A stretch of DNA of 12,606 bases. Origin: an uncultured Bacteroidota bacterium (GTDB taxonomy: Bacteria > Bacteroidota > Bacteroidia > Flavobacteriales > Flavobacteriaceae). The notes beneath the pieces are model-generated. The model did no database searches. It saw only the letters and a program-made list of their open reading frames with translations, and had not been told where the DNA came from. The stretch covers positions 1 through 12,606 of the forward strand of contig CAIRNC010000241.1 of the NCBI GenBank assembly GCA_903879875.1. The letters run 5' to 3'. Both the position numbers and the translations under genes were made by a program. Every line of letters starts with the position of its first letter. The stretch's first letter is position 1. This document shows, piece by piece, positions 1-7,233 of this stretch.

Positions 1-1592
1 GCGGTTCCATAACCTGTCCCATCCCAAACTATTCCAAGTGTGTTTTGATTGGAGTTCCAAAGATGATGTTCGCCTAAAATAGCTGAAAAATGGGCTTCAT
101 GGTGTTGGATTTTAATAATTTCAAGATTTTCTATCGAATTGAAATTGGAAACTAGTTTAGCACTTTCGTAATTTGGATGTTGGTCCATTAAAATCGTATT
201 TGGCACAAAATCGAATATGGTTTGATAACTTTGAAATGTTTTTTCGAACCGTTTGTAGGTGTCATAATTACTTAAATCACCAATGTATTCGCTAATGTAA
301 CACTGGTTATTGGGAACTATTGCAATTGTATTTTTCAAATCACCGCCTAAACATAGTATTTTATTTTTTGTAGGATTCAGACGTTGCAAAGTGGCTTTAA
401 AATCTATATTCGGAGCAAATCCTCTAGCTCTTCTCAAAATAATTTTATGTTGGTATTTTTCTGAAAATTTTACCACCGAATCGTCTTGCGCATGCTGAAT
501 ATCTAGATTGTGATGCAAAAAATAATCAGCAATTGGTTTTAGAATTGAAACCGCTTCCTCTACTGTAGCACAAATTGGCGAGCCATGAAAATTTCCGCTT
601 GTAGCTACAATTGGTTTATTGAAAACAGTAGCAATTAAGGTTAAAATTCCCGAATTGGGAAGCATTGCACCAATGGTTTTTCTGTTAGGCGCAATTACAT
701 CAATGGCTAAATCGAGATTGTTTTTTTGTTTTAAAATTACAATGGGTGCTTCTGAAACCGTTAGTTGTTCCTTTTGTGTATTATTAATTTCCAAATAATT
801 TTGAATTTTTTCAACCGATGGAAACAAAACGGCAAACGGTTTTTGCTTCCGTTTTTTTCGCAATCGTAATTCTTGAATAGTTTCAGCATTGGTAGCATCA
901 CAAAGCAACAAATAGCCTGAGGTATTTTTTACAGCAATAATTTTTCCGAGTGCAAGTTCCTTACAAAGTCGAGTAATAATCTCATAATTGGAACCGATCA
1001 TTGGAGTTCCTAAATTGTCTGTAAATGTAATTTCTATGCCACAATTGCTACAAGAATTGGTTTGAGAATGAAATCGAATATCATTTGGATTTTTGTATTC
1101 CGCTTCGCAAGTTGGACACATTTTAAATCTTGATACACTGGTGTTTTCTCGCTCGAAAGGAAATTTTTCGGTAATGGAATATCTCGGACCACATTGCGTA
1201 CAAGTCGTAAATGGATAAAAATACCGACGGTTTGTAGGCTGCATTATTTCTGTTTGACACGATTTACAAATGGCAAAATCAGGTGTTAATGGTGCATCAA
1301 TTTTTACATTTTTTGCTGTTGGAACAATTTCAAAAGAAGAATATTTAATTGGTGTTTGTATTTCATTTATTTCAGAGAAATGAATGGAAGCACTTTTTGG
1401 TTTTTGAATTTCAATCGCAGCGTAAAAATTAGAAATAATACTATTATTTCCTTGTACGACAATTATAACGCCATTTTCATCATTAGAAACATAGCCGAAA
1501 AGCTCGAATTTAGTTGCCAAATTAAAAATAAATGGTCTAAATCCAACTCCTTGAACACGTCCGAAAATATTTATTTTATAGGTTTTATCCAA
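1..1592 (-). CDS. hypF: Carbamoyltransferase HypF, hydrogenase maturation (partial, C-terminus off left edge)
   Basis: HypF moves the carbamoyl group of carbamoyl phosphate to the C-terminal cysteine of HypE, the first step in making the cyanide ligands of the [NiFe] site. The 530 codons visible read without interruption and show the family's domains in order. An acylphosphatase domain has GRVQGVGFRPF at residues 11-21. Two zinc fingers of form CxxC-x18-CxxC use C109/C112/C131/C134 and C159/C162/C181/C184. A YrdC-like domain covers about 200-380, with TSGN at 331-334 and HAQDDSV at 367-373. A Kae1-like domain begins with LKNT (419-422) and has metal-binding HHEAH (497-501) and DGTGYGT (524-530). 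The family is about 750 residues, so roughly 220 are missing. The only start fitting the acylphosphatase N-terminus is TTG at 1592, overlapping the hyaD stop by 8 bases; the first in-frame ATG lies beyond residue 100. The overlap suggests translational coupling to hyaD. Confidence 0.95.
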   Translation of the reverse strand, partial: MDKTYKINIFGRVQGVGFRPFIFNLATKFELFGYVSNDENGVIIVVQGNNSIISNFYAAIEIQKPKSASIHFSEINEIQTPIKYSSFEIVPTAKNVKIDAPLTPDFAICKSCQTEIMQPTNRRYFYPFTTCTQCGPRYSITEKFPFERENTSVSRFKMCPTCEAEYKNPNDIRFHSQTNSCSNCGIEITFTDNLGTPMIGSNYEIITRLCKELALGKIIAVKNTSGYLLLCDATNAETIQELRLRKKRKQKPFAVLFPSVEKIQNYLEINNTQKEQLTVSEAPIVILKQKNNLDLAIDVIAPNRKTIGAMLPNSGILTLIATVFNKPIVATSGNFHGSPICATVEEAVSILKPIADYFLHHNLDIQHAQDDSVVKFSEKYQHKIILRRARGFAPNIDFKATLQRLNPTKNKILCLGGDLKNTIAIVPNNQCYISEYIGDLSNYDTYKRFEKTFQSYQTIFDFVPNTILMDQHPNYESAKLVSNFNSIENLEIIKIQHHEAHFSAILGEHHLWNSNQNTLGIVWDGTGYGT

Positions 1593-2112
1593 CAGAAACG
1601 GTGGTGTTTTTTCTAATTTCGTGTGTTAAAGCAATAATTTTTTCAGTTACTTTTTCTATAGCTGCTTCCACTTTTGGGTCAAGTTCCATAAACATCGGTT
1701 CCATCTTATCAATGGTTATGGTATATAAATAAATTTTTGGCATGGTGTCAAATGCGGTCATAATATCGACCATATCTTTCAATCCAAAATTATGTCCACT
1801 AAGTGAAACCGGAAAATCATCAGAAAATTTCGGGGTTAGTAATGATATGGTTCCAAGTTCTTTTCCGTCCATAGTGGCGTCAACAATAATTACATTTGGA
1901 TGACTTTCAATGTATGGAATTAAGGTAAAACCGCCTGTACCCCCATCTAAAAATGAAATTCTATCTGGAAATTGTGTAGGATCAATTCTGTTGATGAAAT
2001 GTACACCAACACCTTCATCGCCCATTAAATAATTTCCAATACCAAGGACTAATATATCATTCCCATCGGAATGAAATTGGTCGTAAACGTGTGGTTTGTC
2101 ATCTGTTATCAT
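1585..2112 (-). CDS. hyaD: Hydrogenase maturation endopeptidase (HyaD/HupD family)
   Basis: This nickel-dependent protease removes the C-terminal peptide of the large subunit HyaB once nickel is inserted, letting the active site close. The 175-residue protein has the family core: GIGNYLMGDEGVG at residues 24-36, with E33 as the likely first metal ligand; VDAT at 78-81, with D79 as the second; and SGHNFGLKD at 105-113, with H107 as the third. These assignments are by comparison with the known E. coli HybD ligands. Length is normal for the family apart from about 17 extra residues before the first beta strand, so a later start cannot be excluded, though no better-placed ATG is obvious. It is separated from hyaC by 108 bases holding a strong hairpin, and its end overlaps hypF. 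The cognate substrate is presumably HyaB in the same cluster. Confidence 0.94.
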   Translation of the reverse strand: MITDDKPHVYDQFHSDGNDILVLGIGNYLMGDEGVGVHFINRIDPTQFPDRISFLDGGTGGFTLIPYIESHPNVIIVDATMDGKELGTISLLTPKFSDDFPVSLSGHNFGLKDMVDIMTAFDTMPKIYLYTITIDKMEPMFMELDPKVEAAIEKVTEKIIALTHEIRKNTTVSVG

Positions 2113-2142
2113 AAAAATTTGATTTCAAAAAATGAGTTAAGT

Positions 2143-2179
2143 AAAAACCTTTGTTGAAAAGTCTCCAACAAAGGTTTTT
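2143..2179 (-). terminator. Perfect 14-bp stem-loop, probable terminator/attenuator between hyaC and hyaD
   Basis: Arms at 2143-2156 and 2166-2179 are perfect inverted complements (AAAAACCTTTGTTG / CAACAAAGGTTTTT) around a 9-base loop. Read in the direction of the hya operon, the stem ends in a run of five T, as in a rho-independent terminator; the opposite strand also ends in T's, so it is symmetric. It lies 41 bases after the hyaC stop and 31 bases before hyaD. It could end most hyaABC transcripts, protect their 3' end, or both, leaving hyaD-hypF to readthrough or a weak promoter of their own. I see no convincing promoter between the hairpin and hyaD. Confidence 0.75.
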
Positions 2180-2220
2180 GGTTAGCATTTAATATTAAAA
2201 TTAAACGTAAGTAAAAATAC

Positions 2221-2964
2221 TTATTTATCTTCAAGAATTTCTTCTTTATTGGATTTTTCTACCTCTTCACTATTTACTCTTTCAGAACGTACAAATTTGT
2301 AACCACTTATCATTGCTGATGATTCTCCTCTACTTTCTAACCAATCATGGAATAAAACTAAGTAAATGTGAATTGCAGAAAATAAAATAAATCCCCACAT
2401 GGTTAAATGATGAATGAATCGTGTATTGGCATCTCCACCCAAAAATTCAGGAACCCAACCAAACATTCTTGGAAAAAACCAAGTTGATGTTGGTGCATAC
2501 ATTCCAAAACCAGTGAAAATCATGAGTAAAGCCATAAAAAACATAATCAAATAGGAAACTGCAGCAATGGTATTGTGTCCAACACTTATGTTTTTGAAAT
2601 CATATTCTTTTTCTCTTTGAAGAAAAATATCATATTTGATAGTGTGCCACATTTTGATTAAACTCGCTTTATTGAAAGGGAAAAACACGCGCCAATTGGC
2701 ATATTTATTTCCTTTGAAAGCAAAATATACTCTCAAAATAAGTACAACGACCATGATGTAGGCAAACATAAAATGAATTCTACGCAAATCACCGAACCAA
2801 AATTGCTCTGATGCTTCTTGATTGGAAATTATTCCTGGAGGATGTGCAATAAAATAACCTGTAAAGCACAATCCTGCAATACTTACTGCATTCGCCCAAT
2901 GAAAAATCCGTATGGGAAGTTCCCAAATATAAGCTCTTTTATAATTATCTGTTGGTATTGCCAT
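2221..2964 (-). CDS. hyaC: Ni/Fe-hydrogenase b-type cytochrome subunit
   Basis: HyaC is a membrane di-heme cytochrome b that anchors the hydrogenase dimer and passes electrons from H2 oxidation to the quinone pool. The 247-residue sequence has four hydrophobic segments, near residues 24-40, 66-84, 132-153 and 187-206. Histidines fit heme ligation: H22 in IRIFHW, H64 in RRIHF, H185/H186 in RFIHH and H199 in AIHIY. GHNTIA (129-134) and the MWHTIKYDIFL segment between helices 2 and 3 also match E. coli HyaC. The C-terminus is charged and longer than in E. coli, ending in a Glu/Lys-rich tail (231-247). It starts 17 bases after the hyaB stop, so it is clearly in the same operon, and its presence next to hyaAB makes this a quinone-linked uptake enzyme rather than a soluble one. 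Confidence 0.95.
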   Translation of the reverse strand: MAIPTDNYKRAYIWELPIRIFHWANAVSIAGLCFTGYFIAHPPGIISNQEASEQFWFGDLRRIHFMFAYIMVVVLILRVYFAFKGNKYANWRVFFPFNKASLIKMWHTIKYDIFLQREKEYDFKNISVGHNTIAAVSYLIMFFMALLMIFTGFGMYAPTSTWFFPRMFGWVPEFLGGDANTRFIHHLTMWGFILFSAIHIYLVLFHDWLESRGESSAMISGYKFVRSERVNSEEVEKSNKEEILEDK

Positions 2965-2981
2965 AATTTATAATTATTAGG

Positions 2982-4718
2982 TTATACAGTGCAAACGCTA
3001 ATGTCGTTTACCGTTTTGATGATTTCACCTTTTTCGTCATACAAATGCACTGCACAAGCAATACAAGGGTCGAAAGAGTGAATGGTTCTAATAATTTCTA
3101 AAGGCAACTCTGGATTCGCAACTGGCGTATTCAACAAAGTAGCTTCATAAGGAGAACGTTGCCCTTTTGGATCACGAGGTGAAGCATTCCAAGTTGAAGG
3201 AACTACTTGTTGGTAATTGTCCGTTTTGCCATCTTTTATAACAATCCAGTGACTTAACGCACCTCGAGGAGCTTCTACCATTCCAACACCTTTGGCTTCT
3301 TTTGGCCAAGTTGAAGTTTCCCATTTTTCAGTATTTGCCATTTTGGTATCTCCATTTTTGATGTTTGAAACCAATTTGTCAAAAAATTCTAAGTTCCAAC
3401 CAGCAACCAATTGCGTTTCTAATGCTCTTGCGGCTGTTCTTCCTAAAGTAGAAAATAAAGCTGCTGCCGGTACTTGCAATTTAGCTAATGTAGCGTCAAC
3501 AATGTTTTTATATTCCTCTCTTCCAGAAGCATAACCCACTAACATTCTTGCCAATGGCCCCACTTCCATCGCTTGCCCTTTCCATCTTGGTGTTTTGATG
3601 AAACTGTATTTTTTGTCAACATCAAGATGTGTATAAGGTGGTTTTGGTCCCGTATAATTGATATTTGTTTCACCAACCCAAGGGTGTTTTCCTCCTTTTG
3701 GATCTCCAGTGTAATCATACCAAGAGTTGTTTACATGCTCTTCAACCGTTTTTAAATCTCTTAAATCCAAATTATGAACTTTGGACAAATCTTTATTCAA
3801 AATGACTCCTGAAGGGAATTTGAAAGTGGAATTGTCGGTATTGTTATATCCTGCCATTGGAAAATCGCCAAAAGCCATAAAATTATGGAATCCACCAATA
3901 GCTCCCCAATCTTTATAAAATCCTGCTATGGCAACAATGTCTGGAAGATAAACTTGTTCTACAAATTTTTTCCCATCTTCAAGAAGTTGTCTAACATGAG
4001 CTAATCTTTCAGCGTTTAAACCGCTTGCATCGTCAAGATTTATGGAACAAGCCATACCTCCTACTAAGTAATTCGGATGTGGATTTTTTCCGCCAAAAAT
4101 AGCATGAACTTTTACAATTTCTTTTTGCCATTCCAATGCCTCAAGATAATGAGCCGTAGCCATTAAGTTGGCTTCTGGCGGTAATTTCATTGCTGGGTGT
4201 CCCCAATATCCATTTGCAAAAATTCCCAACTGACCACTTTCTACAAATTTTTTCAGTCTTTTTTGTAAATCTGAAAAATAACCTGGAGAACTTTTTGGCC
4301 AACTCGAAATGGATTGTGCCAATTGTGATGTTTTTACTGGATCTGCACTTAAACCGCTCACAACATCAACCCAATCAAAGGCATGCAAATGATAAAAATG
4401 CACCACGTGATCATGAATGTATAATGAGCCAAGCATAATGTTTCTAACCATTTCAGCATTTGGAGGAACCACAATTCCAAGTGCATCTTCTACTGCTCTA
4501 ACTGAAGTTGTAGCGTGAGTTGCGGTACAAACACCGCAAGTTCTTTGCACAAATGCCCAAACATCTTTAGGGTTTCTACCCTTAACAATATTTTCTAAAC
4601 CTCTAACCATTGTAGAAGATAAGAACGCTTCTTGTATAGTTCCGTCAGATATTTCTAATTCTGCTCTAAGGTGACCTTCTATCCTTGTGATAGGATCTAC
4701 TACTATTCTTTCTGCCAT
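2982..4718 (-). CDS. hyaB: [NiFe]-hydrogenase large subunit, group 1 uptake type
   Basis: HyaB carries the Ni-Fe(CN)2CO active site that splits H2. The 578-residue protein begins with the typical VDPITRIEGHLR. It has both nickel-ligand motifs: the N-terminal L1 motif RTCGVCTATHA (C61, C64) and the C-terminal DPCIACAVH (C552, C555). Processing by HyaD should occur after H558, releasing a 20-residue peptide. That peptide is longer than the 15 or so usual in this group and itself contains a cysteine near its end (C576). Length and the rest of the sequence are normal for a group 1 membrane-bound enzyme. The protein has no signal peptide; by family analogy it is exported folded, together with HyaA, through the Tat pathway. 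It follows hyaA by 21 bases. Confidence 0.98.
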   Translation of the reverse strand: MAERIVVDPITRIEGHLRAELEISDGTIQEAFLSSTMVRGLENIVKGRNPKDVWAFVQRTCGVCTATHATTSVRAVEDALGIVVPPNAEMVRNIMLGSLYIHDHVVHFYHLHAFDWVDVVSGLSADPVKTSQLAQSISSWPKSSPGYFSDLQKRLKKFVESGQLGIFANGYWGHPAMKLPPEANLMATAHYLEALEWQKEIVKVHAIFGGKNPHPNYLVGGMACSINLDDASGLNAERLAHVRQLLEDGKKFVEQVYLPDIVAIAGFYKDWGAIGGFHNFMAFGDFPMAGYNNTDNSTFKFPSGVILNKDLSKVHNLDLRDLKTVEEHVNNSWYDYTGDPKGGKHPWVGETNINYTGPKPPYTHLDVDKKYSFIKTPRWKGQAMEVGPLARMLVGYASGREEYKNIVDATLAKLQVPAAALFSTLGRTAARALETQLVAGWNLEFFDKLVSNIKNGDTKMANTEKWETSTWPKEAKGVGMVEAPRGALSHWIVIKDGKTDNYQQVVPSTWNASPRDPKGQRSPYEATLLNTPVANPELPLEIIRTIHSFDPCIACAVHLYDEKGEIIKTVNDISVCTV

Positions 4719-4739
4719 TTTATTTCTTATTTATGGTTA

Positions 4740-5867
4740 TTAATTTTCTAATTGTTTTTCGTTTACTTTTCCTTGATTTTCACGTCGTTTCAAGTCGTCT
4801 TTTTTGGCGAAATTCGAAACAACTGCGTGTGCAGCAAGACCAACACCAACGGCTCCAAGAGCTACTTTTCCTAAAGTATCTGAGTCCGATTCAATAAATC
4901 CATCAACTACTGATTTATCTCTGGAGTAGAAACTTCCTGCATCCCAAAAATCTTTAGCACTACAACCTAAACAACCATGTCCGGATTGAATTGGATAACT
5001 TACACCACCATTCCATTTCATGTTTCCACAAGCGTTATAGGTACTTGGCCCTTTACAACCCACTTTGTACAAGCAATAGCCTTTTTTAGCACCTTCATCA
5101 TCAAAGTTTTCAGCAAATAATCCCGCATCAAAATAAGGACGTCGGTAGCAACTATCATGAACCCGTTTTGAATAAAAGGCTTTCGGACGACCAGCATTAT
5201 CCAATTCTGGAAGTTTACCAAAAGTAACCACATGCACAATAATTCCAGCCATAACTTCTCCAATTGGAGGACAACCTGGTACATTTATAATTGGTTTATC
5301 AGTAATAATTTTATCTATTGAAACTGCTCCTGTCGGATTCGGTTTAGCGGCTTGAACACAACCCGTTGTTGCACAACTACCCCAAGCAATAATTGCTTTG
5401 GCTCCAGCAGCAGATTCTTTAAGAATTTCAATAGCAGTTCGACCACCTATACAACAATAATTACCATCATCACCCATAGGAATTGAGCCTTCTACACAAA
5501 GAATATATTCCCCTTTGTATTTTTCCATGGTGGCTTTTTTGGCAGCTTCAGCTTGATGTCCGGATGCTGCCATAAGGGTTAATGTATAATCCAATGAGAT
5601 TTTATCCAATATAATATCTGCAACAATTGGATGGTCAGAACGAATAAAAGATTCACTACAACAGGTGCATTCTTGGAAATGTTCCCATATCACAGGAAGT
5701 CGAGGAGTTGTTTCTAATTTTTTTACAATTTGTCCAATAGCAGAACTTTGCACACCCATATAGGCACCTATATAAGCTGCAAATTTCAAGAAATCTCTCC
5801 TATTGTAACCTTGTCTTTCAATACTTTGAAGATAGGTTTCGTTAATTACAATTTTCTCTTCTTCCAT
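4740..5867 (-). CDS. hyaA: [NiFe]-hydrogenase small subunit, oxygen-tolerant group 1d type, Tat-exported
   Basis: HyaA holds the three Fe-S clusters that carry electrons away from the active site. The 375-residue precursor starts with a Tat signal containing NRRDFLK (22-28); the mature chain probably begins near residue 51. Proximal-cluster cysteines are C67, C69 and C70 (ECTCCSES), C165 and C170 (GSCATTGC) and C199 (PGCPP). The two additional cysteines, C69 and C170, replace the glycines of standard enzymes and are the mark of the [4Fe-3S] cluster that gives oxygen tolerance. Distal-cluster ligands are H237, C240, C265 and C271; medial-cluster ligands are C280, C299 and C302. A C-terminal hydrophobic helix (about 332-353) followed by a charged tail should anchor the protein in the membrane beside HyaC. 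It closely resembles E. coli Hyd-1 HyaA throughout. It is the first gene of the leftward operon. Confidence 0.98.
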   Translation of the reverse strand: MEEEKIVINETYLQSIERQGYNRRDFLKFAAYIGAYMGVQSSAIGQIVKKLETTPRLPVIWEHFQECTCCSESFIRSDHPIVADIILDKISLDYTLTLMAASGHQAEAAKKATMEKYKGEYILCVEGSIPMGDDGNYCCIGGRTAIEILKESAAGAKAIIAWGSCATTGCVQAAKPNPTGAVSIDKIITDKPIINVPGCPPIGEVMAGIIVHVVTFGKLPELDNAGRPKAFYSKRVHDSCYRRPYFDAGLFAENFDDEGAKKGYCLYKVGCKGPSTYNACGNMKWNGGVSYPIQSGHGCLGCSAKDFWDAGSFYSRDKSVVDGFIESDSDTLGKVALGAVGVGLAAHAVVSNFAKKDDLKRRENQGKVNEKQLEN

Positions 5868-5933
5868 TTGTGATGTTTTTAGATTAGTTTAATCTTTTAG
5901 TGAAATATTTGCTATATTATAGCTAATATGCAT

Positions 5934-5941
5934 CAAATTTA
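5934..5941 (-). promoter_or_regulatory. Candidate -7 promoter element for the hyaABCD-hypF operon
   Basis: TAAATTTG on the minus strand is an exact match to the Bacteroidota -7 consensus TAnnTTTG. Transcription would start a few bases further left, near 5927, giving a leader of about 60 bases. The -33 position shows no good TTG, and that region coincides with the palindrome at 5961-5980, which suggests dependence on an activator. An 8-mer of this kind occurs by chance in AT-rich DNA, so position and symmetry carry most of the weight. Confidence 0.5.
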
Positions 5942-5960
5942 AAAATGTTGATAATTAAAA

Positions 5961-5980
5961 AATATGATATATGTCATATT
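5961..5980. promoter_or_regulatory. Near-perfect palindrome, candidate CRP/FNR-family operator shared by hya and hyp operons
   Basis: The 20-bp site pairs in 9 of its 10 positions about its centre (5970.5). Its core TATGA-N6-TCATA has the same spacing as CRP sites (TGTGA-N6-TCACA). It lies midway between two candidate -7 elements, whose inner consensus ends are both 36.5 bases from its centre, so it would sit about 43 bases upstream of each start. That is close to where class II CRP/FNR activators bind. A second TCATATT copy at 5982-5988 may extend the site. The regulator is not encoded in this window and its identity is inferred only from site geometry. Confidence 0.5.
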
Positions 5981-5999
5981 CTCATATTTTTTTTATACT

Positions 6000-6007
6000 T
6001 TTATTTG
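6000..6007 (+). promoter_or_regulatory. Candidate -7 promoter element for the hypABCE operon
   Basis: TTTATTTG matches the Bacteroidota TAnnTTTG element at five of six fixed positions; the second base is T rather than A. Transcription from about 6014 would leave a leader of roughly 17 bases before hypA. No clear -33 TTG is seen at the proper spacing, where the right arm of the palindrome lies instead. An overlapping alternative is TACTTTTA at 5996-6003, also five of six. Confidence 0.35.
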
Positions 6008-6030
6008 TAAGTCAATTATTCAATCTATTT

Positions 6031-6372
6031 ATGCACGAATTATCTGTTGTTACCTCCATTTTAAAAACAGCTGAAGAAGAAGTTAAGAAAGCAAATGGCA
6101 AATTTGTTTCTGAAATTTTCTTGGAAATAGGTAAAATATCGGGTATCGAATTGTCTTCTTTGCATTTTGTTTGGCCACAATGCGTAGCAGATACTGTTTT
6201 GCAAAATGCAGCAATAACAATAAATTCGCCTGACGGAAAAGCTAAATGTTTGGAATGTGATACATTATTCAAAATAGAAAAACTGTTTGATAGCTGCCCT
6301 AATTGCAACAGTCCATTCAAAGAAATTGTTTCCGGAAAAGAAATGAAAATTAAAAAATTAATCATCAATTAA
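6031..6372 (+). CDS. hypA: Hydrogenase nickel incorporation protein HypA
   Basis: HypA is a small nickel-binding metallochaperone that works with HypB to load nickel into the large subunit after the iron centre has been placed. The 113-residue protein starts MHELSVV; the His2 and Glu3 after the initiator are essential nickel-site residues, which fixes the start at 6031. An in-frame ATG at 5971 would add a 20-residue hydrophobic extension, bury that site and place the start inside the operator palindrome, so I reject it. The zinc domain has C73, C76, C89 and C92 in two CxxC pairs (CLEC and CPNC). Length is standard. It is the first gene of the rightward operon, 11 bases before hypB. Confidence 0.96.
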   Translation: MHELSVVTSILKTAEEEVKKANGKFVSEIFLEIGKISGIELSSLHFVWPQCVADTVLQNAAITINSPDGKAKCLECDTLFKIEKLFDSCPNCNSPFKEIVSGKEMKIKKLIIN

Positions 6373-6383
6373 AATCTTACAAT

Positions 6384-7229
6384 ATGTGCACAACTTGCGG
6401 CTGTGGTCCTGGAGAAGACGGAACACGAATGACAAAAATTGGCGAACAAGATTTGCATTATCACGAACATAACGGGCAATGGCACAGTCATTCGCATTCA
6501 CATGGACATTCTCATAATCACGAGGAAATGCACGACCACGCTAACGACCATCAACAAATGCCAACCCAATCGACAGATGTCAATATGGTGCAATTAGAAA
6601 AAGATATTCTACACAAAAACGATTTGTTAGCCGAGCGAAATCGCGGATTTTTTGAGGCTTTAAATATATTTGCATTGAATTTAGTTAGTTCGCCAGGTTC
6701 TGGAAAAACTTCCGTTTTAGAGAGAACATTGGCCGATTTGAAAAATGAAATTCCATTTTATGTAATTGAAGGCGACCAGCAAACGACTAATGATGCCGAT
6801 AGGATTCACCAATTAGGAATTCCAGTTATACAAATTAATACCGGAAAAGGGTGTCATTTGGATAGCGAAATGATATCAAAAGCGGTTAAAGAATTAGCGC
6901 CCAAACAAAATTCGATTATGATGATTGAAAATGTTGGGAATTTAGTTTGTCCTGCCATGTTTGATTTGGGTGAAGCCAAAAGAGTTGTCATCATTTCAGT
7001 TACCGAAGGCGAAGACAAACCGCTCAAATATCCTGATATGTTCTATGGTTCACATATCTGTATTATCAATAAAATAGACTTGTTACCCTACCTAAAATTC
7101 GATTTGGAAGCACTTAAAAACAATGCTAAAAAAGTGAATCCGTATCTTGAATTTTTTGAAGTTTCTGCATCAACTGGTGAAGGAATGCAACCGTGGTATC
7201 AATTTTTAAAAACCTCATTAAACTCATAA
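6384..7229 (+). CDS. hypB: Hydrogenase nickel incorporation GTPase HypB
   Basis: HypB hydrolyses GTP to drive nickel delivery, in complex with HypA. The 281-residue protein opens with MCTTCGCGPG, matching the CxxCGC high-affinity nickel motif of E. coli HypB. A histidine-rich stretch follows, with 13 histidines between residues 25 and 56, likely for nickel storage or buffering. The GTPase domain shows the P-loop SSPGSGKTS (102-110), DQQTTNDADR (131-140), the second metal site GKGCH (154-158, with C157 and H158), ENVGNLVCP (182-190) and the guanine-specificity motif NKID (229-232). It is intact and normal for the long, His-rich HypB form. It is followed by hypC after 4 bases. Confidence 0.97.
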   Translation: MCTTCGCGPGEDGTRMTKIGEQDLHYHEHNGQWHSHSHSHGHSHNHEEMHDHANDHQQMPTQSTDVNMVQLEKDILHKNDLLAERNRGFFEALNIFALNLVSSPGSGKTSVLERTLADLKNEIPFYVIEGDQQTTNDADRIHQLGIPVIQINTGKGCHLDSEMISKAVKELAPKQNSIMMIENVGNLVCPAMFDLGEAKRVVIISVTEGEDKPLKYPDMFYGSHICIINKIDLLPYLKFDLEALKNNAKKVNPYLEFFEVSASTGEGMQPWYQFLKTSLNS

Positions 7230-7233
7230 TAAT

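Larger units (their letters stand above)
5868..6030. other. Divergent hya/hyp intergenic control region
   Basis: These 163 bases separate the hyaA and hypA start codons and contain no gene. Besides the operator-like palindrome and two -7 elements annotated separately, the hyaA side carries two short inverted repeats: GCTATA-T-TATAGC at 5911-5923 and AGATTA-GTT-TAATCT at 5881-5895. Both would lie within the hyaA leader if transcription starts near 5927. They could be weak RNA hairpins or extra protein sites. The stretch is extremely AT-rich, so short palindromes are expected by chance. Confidence 0.7.

Noticed and set aside
1356..1616. Plus-strand 86-codon open frame across the start of hypF and end of hyaD
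   Set aside because: Antisense to the conserved acylphosphatase domain of hypF; no protein-like features.
3292..4438. Several plus-strand open frames of 60-82 codons across hyaB
   Set aside because: They lie opposite a well-conserved gene, have no recognisable protein features and are explained by the coding bias of the other strand.
5948..5961. TTGAT-AATT-AAAAA as a possible FNR box
   Set aside because: Only the left half fits the FNR consensus; the right half matches 3 of 5, which is expected by chance in this AT-rich DNA.
5971..6030. In-frame ATG upstream of hypA adding 20 hydrophobic residues that resemble a signal peptide
   Set aside because: HypA needs MHE at its N-terminus for nickel binding, acts in the cytoplasm, and the upstream ATG lies within the operator-like palindrome.
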